Origin: CAZUCE01 sp964619265
GTDB taxonomy: Bacteria > Planctomycetota > UBA1135 > GCA-002686595
DNA length: 64,000 nt
Assembly: GCA_964619265.1 (NCBI GenBank)
Contig: CAZUCE010000002.1
Coordinates: 215,052 to 279,051 of the forward strand
Direction of reading: 5' to 3'
Shown: piece by piece, positions 33,591-42,056 of the stretch
Position numbering within the stretch: position 1 is the stretch's first letter
Layout: every line of letters starts with the position of its first letter
Notes under the pieces: generated by a model
Databases searched by the model: none
What the model saw: the letters and a program-made list of their open reading frames with translations, nothing else
What the model was told of the DNA's origin: nothing
Translations under genes and position numbers: made by a program

Positions 33591-35961
33591 AGCGCTTGGT
33601 CCTCTCCTGGAGGGCTTTCTGACGGCTCAAAATGTCGCGAGTGAGCGCGAGCACAGACTGGAAATTGTCCCACTCCTTGAGTCGTTCGAGCAGAGCCTCG
33701 AGCGAGGCCAGGGTGGCGGTTTGAGCTGCGCGAGTTTCGAGCAGGGCCGCGCGCAGTTGTTCTGGGGTTTCCACGGCGTCCAGGGCCCGGTCGAGCCCTT
33801 CCACCGCAGGAGCGGCACCTAGCTCGCTGACATCAAGGGCCAGCTCCACGATTCCGAGCAGGTGTCCGGCAAGCCCGCTGGAGGGTACGTCGCTGGTCTC
33901 GGCGGCGGTGGCTAGCGCTCGCCAGGGCTTGGGATCGAACAGGCGCGAGGCGCGCGCCAAAGAGCTGCGGTCGAGCTGTTCGAGGTAGGGTTCGGCGCTT
34001 GGATCGAGCCGGGCGTAGAGCAGGCTTTCGGTGACGCCGGCCAGTTCGCGCAACAGGGCTTCCGCGTCGGTCGTGACCCGGCGCTGTCCTCCGAGGGCGC
34101 CGCGCAGGCTGCGGGAGTCAGGCGGTTCGCCAGCGCCTTCGCCGCTGAGGCTCGTCAGTAAGTCGTCGGTCTCTGTCCTGCTGTCCCGGGCTTCTTCGAA
34201 CAGTTCAGCGGCTTCGAGCCGCGACTTGGCCAGTCGATCCTGGAGCCTGCGGAGCATTTCGTCGGCGCTCAAGATCCGGACACGAACCGTCGCACTGTCC
34301 GATCGCTGGGGGGGCTCGGCGTTGTCTCCGGCGTTGATGCGAATCTCGAACTGAGTTCCGATGGCGCGATCCTGATCTAGGTCCGGGGCCTGATCCGGTT
34401 CCCCGGACTCTCCCTCAGGAGCCATCAAGTTCGCGAGCAGCTCGTTGATTTCAAGACCCGCTTGGACCCGGCCTGCCTGAGAGGAGTCGCCGGGCAGCAA
34501 TTCGTCGGCGAAGAGCTCAAGGGGAATTTCAAAGGTCGCGATCTTCTCGCCTGCTTCACGTACCGCGTAGCGCACGTCGGTCAGTCCGAAGTCGTCGCGA
34601 ACCTGTGCGACAAGCGGAAGTCGGCCACCGAGGATCGTCTCCACGTCGGAGCGACCCGGGGAGAGCAAGGTGATCTCCGGGGCACGATCCTCTTGAACCT
34701 CAAGAATCCTCAGGCCCGGATTGGGATTCTCAAGGCCGCGGTGGTCGACCAACTCAATGCGGTAGCGCAGGCTCTCTTCCAGTACCCAGTCGAAGCCAAG
34801 TCCGTCCTCAACCGCAGAGTTGTCCGGATCGCCCGCGGAGCTTTCAAGCGCGGGAAAGGGCATCGGTACCAGCGGAATTTCGCGCCCTTCCGGGAGCAGC
34901 CGTGCAATCCCTTGAACCTTTGGTGCAGATGGAAGGGCGACAACTCGAACGCGGGTACCACGAAGGGCACGTGCATCGCCTCCGCGGAGGGTTGTTTCGG
35001 GAAGCCCGCTGTAAGACGGTGGCACGAGCGCCACGGCTAGGTCTGTGACGTCCGGAGGGGTGAGGACTTCGATCTCCACGCGCGGCGAATCGTCGCGATC
35101 GTCGCCGCCGGTGGCATGCAGACTTACGTCGTCGCGGAGCGACTGCAGGACGGTAGAAAAAGTCCCGCCGGCTGTGGCCGCCAAGGGCAGCTTTCGGGTT
35201 TCCGCTCCTGGGGTATGGAGGTGCAAGAGGACCGTTCCGGGTACCGAGCCACGGGCTTCAACGACAATCGGTACGTCCTGCCCCCGTGCCACGGCAACGC
35301 GCAATAGGTTCGGATCGCTGCGGTCGATGCGGGCCTGTCCTTCGGCAACGCGAACGTCGAGCAGCAGCTCGGTGCGCTTGGGCCACGGCCGGGTCCCCCC
35401 TAGGATCCGGTCGAAGAAGGTGGCCGAGTGAATCGGGTGCGCGCCGAGCCAAATGCTGAACGCGGCGGTAAGCAAAACGCCTCCGCCAAAGAAGGTCGCG
35501 GGGCGCCGGAGGTCCACGATCCTGGCTGGCTCGACGGATTCCGAGCGCTGTTCGGCGCGCTCTACGACGCGCGACCGGAGCGGCGCAGAGGGATGGGGGG
35601 CAGCCTCTTGGGTGAGCGCGAATTCGACGCCGCTGATCAGCAGTTGGTTTGGCTCGGTCAAGTCGCGCTCGGCGAGCACGGCCAATCCAGTGGGGCCGGG
35701 GATGTGTCGCAGGGGCCGCAGCACGAAGCGCCAGGCCAGGTAAGCGGTCAAACCGGTCCAGGCAAGCAGGAGAAGGATGCGGATCGGGCGCGGGACGTGG
35801 AGCGCATAGTCCGCGAGGAACGCGAAGACGCCCCACAGGGTCGAGCCGGCCAGCACGACCCCAAGTCCCTGCCACCACGCCGCCCGGCGGAGTCGGGTCG
35901 CGAGGCGCGCGAGAGTTCTCGCGAGCTTAGGGGCGCGGCGTTCGAGATCGTTGGAGCTCAT
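33577..35961 (-). CDS. DUF4175-like membrane protein
   Basis: Two transmembrane segments lie at the N-terminus (QGLGVVLAGSTLWGVFAFLA and IRILLLLAWTGLTAYLAW), followed by PLRHIPGPTG and a third hydrophobic stretch near residue 155. The long extracytoplasmic part carries motifs of DUF4175 proteins: VPPSYSGLPETTLRGGDA, a VQEDRAPEITLLSPGR segment and VAQVRDDFGLTDVRY. The last 250 residues are helical, with Arg/Glu-rich coiled-coil character. The family's function is not established; it recurs beside MoxR/vWA genes, so an assembly role at the inner membrane is plausible. The stop lies inside the next gene's first 14 bases. Confidence 0.8.
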   Translation of the reverse strand: MSSNDLERRAPKLARTLARLATRLRRAAWWQGLGVVLAGSTLWGVFAFLADYALHVPRPIRILLLLAWTGLTAYLAWRFVLRPLRHIPGPTGLAVLAERDLTEPNQLLISGVEFALTQEAAPHPSAPLRSRVVERAEQRSESVEPARIVDLRRPATFFGGGVLLTAAFSIWLGAHPIHSATFFDRILGGTRPWPKRTELLLDVRVAEGQARIDRSDPNLLRVAVARGQDVPIVVEARGSVPGTVLLHLHTPGAETRKLPLAATAGGTFSTVLQSLRDDVSLHATGGDDRDDSPRVEIEVLTPPDVTDLAVALVPPSYSGLPETTLRGGDARALRGTRVRVVALPSAPKVQGIARLLPEGREIPLVPMPFPALESSAGDPDNSAVEDGLGFDWVLEESLRYRIELVDHRGLENPNPGLRILEVQEDRAPEITLLSPGRSDVETILGGRLPLVAQVRDDFGLTDVRYAVREAGEKIATFEIPLELFADELLPGDSSQAGRVQAGLEINELLANLMAPEGESGEPDQAPDLDQDRAIGTQFEIRINAGDNAEPPQRSDSATVRVRILSADEMLRRLQDRLAKSRLEAAELFEEARDSRTETDDLLTSLSGEGAGEPPDSRSLRGALGGQRRVTTDAEALLRELAGVTESLLYARLDPSAEPYLEQLDRSSLARASRLFDPKPWRALATAAETSDVPSSGLAGHLLGIVELALDVSELGAAPAVEGLDRALDAVETPEQLRAALLETRAAQTATLASLEALLERLKEWDNFQSVLALTRDILSRQKALQERTKRYASK

Positions 35962-36004
35962 GAAAGCGAAGCGGAGCGGGGATCGAAAGTCGTCGACGAG
36001 CGCT

Positions 36005-37150
36005 CTAGCGCTGGAAGATCGGCAGGTAGCGGTAGGGAATCTCGAGAATCAAGACCGCGACGGCGGTTCCAAAGTTGGCGCCGGGTCCCACCGAGTTGGG
36101 CCACGAGCCATCAATCTCCTGCATGTCGAGCAGCATGCTGCGCAGGTTGAGAAAGTAGGGTCGCCAGTGATCGATACCACCCTGGGTGCCGGCTGTGTAC
36201 ATGGCCTGAACGCCGTAGTAGTGGCCGTACCAGAAGAAGTAGTGTCCGTCCGCACGCACGCCGTAGCGCGCGTTGAACGAGTCGACGTTGCGGCGCAGAT
36301 AGTCGAGTCCCTGGCGGATCGAGTCGTCGGAGTAGATGCCGAGGCCATACAGCGCCGAGACTCCAGCCGCCGTGAGGGGGTAGTGGGAGCGGGAGCTCTT
36401 GCCCTTTTGGTAGAGGAAAGCACCGATCTCGTCGGACATGATCCGACTGCGGTATTGTCCGGTCGTCGAGTTGGTGATGGCCGAGTCGACGACGTACTGA
36501 GCGGCGCGGTCGACGGTCGATTTGGGCACCCGAATTCCGATATTTCGGGCGGCGCGCAAGGCCATGACCTGGCAGACCACGATCGACATGTCCGATTCAG
36601 CGGCGAACGGTTCGTAGCGCCAGCCGCCTTCATCGTTTTGCACATCGACGATGAAATCCACCGCACGCTGCAGCACCAACCGAACGTCTTCGCGGTGAGT
36701 CATCCCGTAAATTTCGGCGAGCAGCAAGGTGGCGAATGCGTGGCTGTACATTCGCGTGCCGGCTGAACTGAGGTAGCCGTCTTCTTGCGCGCAGCTCATG
36801 ATCCAATCCAGTCCGCGACCCACGACCTGGCCGTAGGGGCCGCGGCCGGGCAGGTAGCCACCTGCGAGATAGGCCATCAGGACCAAGGACGTGACGCCGA
36901 CGTGCCCCTGCTCGCGGTCGTACTGGTATCCGTTGTTCAGCTTGTAGCCGATCTTCCCCGTCCAGCTGCCATCCTCGTTTTGAGTGGTCGCCAGCCAGCT
37001 GAGCCCCTTTTCGACGGCTTGGACGTGTTCGGGAGTGACGTCTACGGCGCCCTGAGCACGGACCGGTGATCCAGACGCAAACGCCACCAGAGCCAGCGCG
37101 ACCGCCGCGATGCGGGCCGCGGCGAAGAGTCGGTAGATCGAGAGGCTCAT
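36005..37150 (-). CDS. Secreted prenyltransferase/squalene-cyclase-repeat (alpha-toroid) protein, paralogue 1
   Basis: The signal peptide is MSLSIYRLFAAARIAAVALA followed by a likely AQG cleavage region. Repeats include LSWLATTQNEDGSWTG, GLDWIMSCAQEDGYL, DFIVDVQNDEGGWRYEP, and a closing MQEIDGSWPNSVG. There is no recognisable catalytic DxDD motif. ATG 37150 is preferred; a longer frame to 37459 overlaps the PQQ gene. It resembles the protein at 28652, including a GRGPYG block and the end LPIFQR versus LPILSR. The two toroids frame the DUF4175/coiled-coil/Gln-rich trio, which suggests that they work with them. Confidence 0.85.
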   Translation of the reverse strand: MSLSIYRLFAAARIAAVALALVAFASGSPVRAQGAVDVTPEHVQAVEKGLSWLATTQNEDGSWTGKIGYKLNNGYQYDREQGHVGVTSLVLMAYLAGGYLPGRGPYGQVVGRGLDWIMSCAQEDGYLSSAGTRMYSHAFATLLLAEIYGMTHREDVRLVLQRAVDFIVDVQNDEGGWRYEPFAAESDMSIVVCQVMALRAARNIGIRVPKSTVDRAAQYVVDSAITNSTTGQYRSRIMSDEIGAFLYQKGKSSRSHYPLTAAGVSALYGLGIYSDDSIRQGLDYLRRNVDSFNARYGVRADGHYFFWYGHYYGVQAMYTAGTQGGIDHWRPYFLNLRSMLLDMQEIDGSWPNSVGPGANFGTAVAVLILEIPYRYLPIFQR

Positions 37151-37194
37151 GAGGTCAGCCGGTTGGATGGGTGCAGGGGGAAGCGGCGCTTGGG

Positions 37195-40100
37195 CTAGCG
37201 CCAGATTTCGATGCGATCGGATCGGCCCGTGCCGGTCAGGCTGCCGACCCAAAGGCTCTCGCCGAAGCCCTCGAGGGTGAGTCGACCGAAGTCGTCGAAG
37301 TCCCCAGCCAGCAGCCGGGTGTCGTTGCGGAATCCGGTCGCAAGGTCGTAAAAATCGAGCCGCAGCAGGCGTCTTCGGCCCGAGCCAGACTCCTTGGCCG
37401 CATACACCACTGCAGCGGTGGTCGAGGAGACGGCCGGACGTGCCCAGCGATGGGTCCACAATTCTTCGTGGGAGAGGGGGAGCTCGTTGGACCAGGCGCG
37501 ACCGCGGCCCATGTCGATGGCTGAGATGGGCGTGCGGCGCGATCCTGGCAGATTGGACACGAGAAACAGCCAGGGGTCGTCCAGGTGGGAAACCGATTCG
37601 TAACGGATTCCAATCAGTTCGTCGCCCGTCTGAATTTGAGCCAAGGTCTGCGTCGAGCCATAGCGCGAGTCCACGGAAACCAATTCGCCTCCACGGCTAC
37701 TTCCGAGCGCGCTCGGTGTGATGAGTAGGGCGATGTGAGCCGGTTCGCCGGGAGGGCGGTGGACGATGACCGACGACAGATCGCGACCCTCACCGGCTTC
37801 GACCCGGAATCGCTCGCGACCGTTTTGCGGATCGAAGGCGACCAGCGCTTCATCGAGGAATCCGGCTGTGAACAGTGAGCCGTCCGCAAAGAAGGTACGG
37901 CGGGGGCCCTGGACGCCCAGATGCTCGGTGAGCTCGAACTCCGTGCCTAAACGGCCGGTGAAGGCGTCCAGAACCAAGGCACGCGTGGGCTGACCGTAGT
38001 CGTTGTCGAGGAACACCGAAAGCCCTTCGCCGGAAACCGGCGTCAGCCACGGGCCGTCGTCGGGAAGTTCCGTGCGCCACAGAACGACGCCGGTGGCCGG
38101 GTCGAGTCCAATGGCGCGCGCAGTTCTGTCCAGTTCGCGTCCGCGAAGCACCAAGATCCCGTCGGTTTGAGATCCGCTTAGCGTTAGATGCGCGTCTTCG
38201 TCCGCTTCTGACGGCCAGGTCCAGAGCCGTTTCCCATCGCGCGCGTCGAAGCCGCTGACCACCGAATGTTCGATGGCCACCAGGCGGCCCCCCGGTTCGC
38301 ACGGGAAGCTAAACCAGTGCCGCAAGCCTTCAACCTTGGATGACAGGTCCAGTGTGGCATGGAACGCAACTTGAGTCGGCTCGTCGCTGTCGAAACCGAG
38401 AAGTTCGCCCCGACGTTCGATGAATCGGCGGTGCACGCCGTCCACCATCAGATCGGCTGCTTCTTCCCAGTGGCCTTCCAGAAGCTGGTCCAGTGCGACC
38501 CCGCTTCCGAAAGAGGAAATCTGCGGATGGGCTGTGGGGTGTTGCTCGGCGAGGGCCGGTGCCAAGGCGCCCAACTTCCAGTCCTGGTAGGGAGCCCGGC
38601 GAACGATCGCATCGGGATGGGAGCTCGCCAGGTTCTGAATCAAGGCCAGCTCGAGCTGAGTGTTTCCGTTGTTCCCAGCAGTGAGTGCGAGAGCGGTGAG
38701 CCCATCGACTTCCTCCAAGCTTCTGCGCCCTTCGGTTTCGCCCTCAAGCCCTCCGCGACGCAACCCCCGAAGGGAACTCGCTACGCCGTCGAGGTCTCCG
38801 GTCGCAAAGGCCTGGTCGAGCAATTCCGAGAAGGCGGACTGGGCTGCGGGTGCGAACGGAAAGTCGAGCGGCAAGCGCCGTAGAGCAGCCACGTCGCCCG
38901 ACTCCAAAGCCTCGGCGAGTCGGGCCTCCGCTCGAGTGGAAAGCGTGGAGTAAAGCGAGGGTCCGCCCCGGACCAGCAGGTCGGCCATGCGGGGCTCGAT
39001 GAGGTCTCGGGCCCGGGAGCTCGGACCGAGCACCGTGTCGCCGAAGCTCCCGAGGGCCTCATGCCAGTCGAGCAGCGCGCTTTCCCATTCGTCGGCTGAG
39101 GTGTGCTCCAGGGCACTCGAAACGCGCACCCACAGGGCAGATGGCACCGGATGGACTTCGAGCGAACCGGAGCCTTCGAGGGCGGTACCCCGGAGGAATT
39201 CGATCCAGCGTGGGTCCTGGTTGAGGTCGCTCTCGAAAAGGGACTGCCCAGCGAGCTCGACTTCGATGGTCTCGAGAATTTCGCGCCACGCGGCGCGATC
39301 GCCCGTGCGCGAGAGGCGTTCGAGATCGAATAGAACTCCCCGGCGGTCGGCGAGCACTTGGGTGAGTTCGAGGGCTGCGACCAACAGGCTACGCCCTTGG
39401 TTTAGGTCGCCCAAGAGTTCGTGGTTGCGCGCGAACTCCCGTAGGTTCTTGACACGAGCCCGGACCGTTCGAGCGTCCCCTTCAAAGATCTCGGAGCTGA
39501 GCAGCGCTTCGACTTCTTCGTACAGTTCGAGGGATCCAAAGGCATTGCCACGGGACATCTCATCGCTTGCGCGCTGACTCAAGCGATCCACGAGTTCGAG
39601 GGCCGCGAGGACGCTAGTCGGGTCCATTTCGAAACGTTCGCGGGCGCGCTCTTCGAGCACTCGCATGTCGAGCCAGCCAACCAGGGATCGCGAGTTGAGG
39701 GTCACAAACATCCCCTCGCCGATCGCCGGATTGCCCTGATAACCTCGCGTCCAGGTGAACTCGCGTTCCGGGAGTCGCTCGCCGGTTATGGCATCGAAGA
39801 CCTGCAGGCCGGCTCGCCCCGCGATGAAGACGAGGTCATCCTGGAGGAGCGGGCGTGGCCCTTCTCCCGCACTGAAGGAGCGCCGAGCGCCTTCGGTTAG
39901 GTCGGCTTCGAGGCGGCCCTGTTCCAGGTGGCGAGCGGAGTCCATGCCGCCCGGGCGAGTCCATGAAGCGAGCCAGGGGCCGCCAAAAAACAGGGAGTCC
40001 CCGGTCGCTCCCAACAAAGTGTCGATCTTGCACCGAAGGGTCGTGCTCGGGCGCAGATGGTCCTGGGGGTACGCCCAGCGAACGCGACCGGTGACCAGGT

Positions 40101-41844
40101 CGATGCCCAGCAGATCCTCTGAATCCAGGGGCGTCGCGAGGACGGTGCCGCTTGCAACCACAGCGGGGGAGTTGCGCCATTCCCGGGGGCGCTGGGCGGT
40201 CAGGAACCCCGTTGTTCCCGGCAAGGGAATCTGGTCGTAGAGCGCCTGCCAACGGATCCGGCCGCTCCCGAGGTCTAGCGCCGCAACTGTGCCCAGATGC
40301 GTCACCAGCACGACGGTATCCCCGTGGACGGTGACCGGCGGCGCGGAGTATTCGCGCTCGTGCCGGTTGAACATGTTTAGCTCACGTTGTCCCGTGAGCA
40401 CCTGGCTCTGCCACTGCAGTTTGCCGGTGGTGAGGTCGTAACAGGCGACGTGGAGCTTGACGCGACCTTCCATCCGGGAACAGGGAACCAAGACCCGACC
40501 CTCGACAATCACCGGCGAGCCGGTCACCGCCATCTCCCGGGGGAAGGTGTCCAGGTTGTAGCCATCCCAATCGCTCGGCGGGGCGTGATCCCAGAGGGGT
40601 TCGCCAGTTTCCTGATCGAAGGCGAACAACCGGCGCTGGGGGATCGGCAGCATGATCGTCATCCCCTGGAAACTCTGGGCATCCTGGGTTTTCACCGGAA
40701 TCTGCAGCGCGGCCACGACGACACCGGATCCAACCGCCGGAGCAATCAGGCCGCTATCGAGATCCACGGCTTCGACCAAGTCGTCGACCTCGCCCCGTTG
40801 AAGGCCTGCCCATCCGTTCGGTCGCGGAGTCTGCCAACGAATCGCGCCCGTAGCGCCGTCGACCGAGAGGAGCTCAAGGCTGTTTGAGACGTAGACGTTG
40901 TCTCCGTCGATGACCGGGATCAGATTGAACGACTCGCGGCTTGAGGAGGCCGATGAGAAGGGCGAGGGAGGGATCGGGACCGTCCAAGGCTCGAGCCCGA
41001 CTAGCAGCGGAGTTCGGAGGGTGGATGGCTCGTTCGGGCCGGTTTCGCCGGGAGCCGGCATTTGGAGCGTGAAGCTGCGATCGGGGCGGCGCCACGTGGC
41101 TTGCTCCAGTTCGTCGAGTGCCGCGAGCCGCGTCGCGAAGGCTTCGGAGGATTCGATCTTTGAATCGGCGTGGAGCTCGGCGGCTCGTTCGAACGCCGAG
41201 CGCGCGCTGGCCAAGTGGCCGCGAACCAACTCCAAGTCGCCCAGCGCCCACCAGGCGCGACGGCTCGCTGCGGAGATCGGCCAGCGTTCGGTGACTTCCA
41301 GCAGGGCGCGCGGTTCTAAGGTCGCGAGCGCTTTCACCAGCGCGGCATCGGCTTCGTCTCCAAAGCGTGACTCGTAAACCTCTCGCCCTTCGGAAGAAAG
41401 GGCATTCAGTTGCTCGATCGCCCAGCGCGCTGCACCTCGGTGGGCCGGGTAGACCGAAGGTGAACTCCCCGGATCGATAGGCACGAACCCCGACGGGAGC
41501 ACATCGGTGCTGTGGAATTCGATCAACCGCTGGAGGTCTTCGATCGCTCGCTCGAATCGCAGGGCTGCCAGGTGGCCCCGGGCGGAGATGGCGGTTCGCT
41601 CGGCCTCCCGATCCTCAGACAAGGTGAACAGGCGCGTGTCGTGTTGATCGAATTCGTCGCCTTCCCCAAAGACCCCTTGGCTGGCGGGGAATGCAGGGGG
41701 AGAAGCTGCGCCTGCTGGAGTGATCAGGGGCGTGGAGGTCAAAAGGCCCAGCCCAACGCCTAGCGCGAACGACCGGCCACCGGTGGGGACGGAGCGGCTA
41801 GCCCGGAGCCACCCTGATGTCCGCTGCCTGGTGATCCGCTCCAT
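37195..41844 (-). CDS. Giant secreted PQQ-type beta-propeller protein with helical N-terminus
   Basis: The N-terminus carries a signal-type stretch (ALGVGLGLLTSTPLITPAGAA). Residues about 60-250 are helical with an LSSEGREVYESRFGDEADAAL segment typical of planctomycete TPR-plus-propeller proteins. After that come PQQ-like blades: VDGATGAIRWQTPRPNGW, DQETGEPLWDH, YDLTTGKLQWQS, LDLGSGRIRWQALY, IDLVTGRVRWAYP, LDPATGVVLWRTELP and DPQNGRERFRVEAG. A helical linker separates two propeller groups. Such folds resemble BamB; quinone binding is unproven. ATG 41844 (1549 residues) avoids a longer frame that would overlap the vWA gene. A TAAGAT element lies 8 nt before the start, hinting at a separate promoter. 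It has a paralogue at 52145. Confidence 0.85.
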   Translation of the reverse strand: MERITRQRTSGWLRASRSVPTGGRSFALGVGLGLLTSTPLITPAGAASPPAFPASQGVFGEGDEFDQHDTRLFTLSEDREAERTAISARGHLAALRFERAIEDLQRLIEFHSTDVLPSGFVPIDPGSSPSVYPAHRGAARWAIEQLNALSSEGREVYESRFGDEADAALVKALATLEPRALLEVTERWPISAASRRAWWALGDLELVRGHLASARSAFERAAELHADSKIESSEAFATRLAALDELEQATWRRPDRSFTLQMPAPGETGPNEPSTLRTPLLVGLEPWTVPIPPSPFSSASSSRESFNLIPVIDGDNVYVSNSLELLSVDGATGAIRWQTPRPNGWAGLQRGEVDDLVEAVDLDSGLIAPAVGSGVVVAALQIPVKTQDAQSFQGMTIMLPIPQRRLFAFDQETGEPLWDHAPPSDWDGYNLDTFPREMAVTGSPVIVEGRVLVPCSRMEGRVKLHVACYDLTTGKLQWQSQVLTGQRELNMFNRHEREYSAPPVTVHGDTVVLVTHLGTVAALDLGSGRIRWQALYDQIPLPGTTGFLTAQRPREWRNSPAVVASGTVLATPLDSEDLLGIDLVTGRVRWAYPQDHLRPSTTLRCKIDTLLGATGDSLFFGGPWLASWTRPGGMDSARHLEQGRLEADLTEGARRSFSAGEGPRPLLQDDLVFIAGRAGLQVFDAITGERLPEREFTWTRGYQGNPAIGEGMFVTLNSRSLVGWLDMRVLEERARERFEMDPTSVLAALELVDRLSQRASDEMSRGNAFGSLELYEEVEALLSSEIFEGDARTVRARVKNLREFARNHELLGDLNQGRSLLVAALELTQVLADRRGVLFDLERLSRTGDRAAWREILETIEVELAGQSLFESDLNQDPRWIEFLRGTALEGSGSLEVHPVPSALWVRVSSALEHTSADEWESALLDWHEALGSFGDTVLGPSSRARDLIEPRMADLLVRGGPSLYSTLSTRAEARLAEALESGDVAALRRLPLDFPFAPAAQSAFSELLDQAFATGDLDGVASSLRGLRRGGLEGETEGRRSLEEVDGLTALALTAGNNGNTQLELALIQNLASSHPDAIVRRAPYQDWKLGALAPALAEQHPTAHPQISSFGSGVALDQLLEGHWEEAADLMVDGVHRRFIERRGELLGFDSDEPTQVAFHATLDLSSKVEGLRHWFSFPCEPGGRLVAIEHSVVSGFDARDGKRLWTWPSEADEDAHLTLSGSQTDGILVLRGRELDRTARAIGLDPATGVVLWRTELPDDGPWLTPVSGEGLSVFLDNDYGQPTRALVLDAFTGRLGTEFELTEHLGVQGPRRTFFADGSLFTAGFLDEALVAFDPQNGRERFRVEAGEGRDLSSVIVHRPPGEPAHIALLITPSALGSSRGGELVSVDSRYGSTQTLAQIQTGDELIGIRYESVSHLDDPWLFLVSNLPGSRRTPISAIDMGRGRAWSNELPLSHEELWTHRWARPAVSSTTAAVVYAAKESGSGRRRLLRLDFYDLATGFRNDTRLLAGDFDDFGRLTLEGFGESLWVGSLTGTGRSDRIEIWR

Positions 41845-41854
41845 AGGTAGGATC

Positions 41855-41860
41855 TTAGGA
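41855..41860 (-). promoter_or_regulatory. Possible -10 element of the giant propeller gene
   Basis: On the minus strand, TAAGAT is followed by CCTACCT and then the ATG, close to the eno arrangement (TATCTT then CGCACCT then ATG). There is no -35 match. If correct, the mRNA would be leaderless or nearly so. Confidence 0.3.
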
Positions 41861-42056
41861 CGATCGGAGCGAGCGGCCCGTGATGGATGGACCCCCTCCG
41901 GCTGCACGCCCGAAATTCGCCCGGAAGCGCGTTGTCGCCCCCCCGAAACCTGTGGGTTCCGAACCCCAAGCGGATTCTGCTCGGACAGATTCCGGGAGCA
42001 CCTCCGAAGGAGGATGTTCAACCAAGGGCCACGAGGGCAAACCGAAGAACCGTGGC

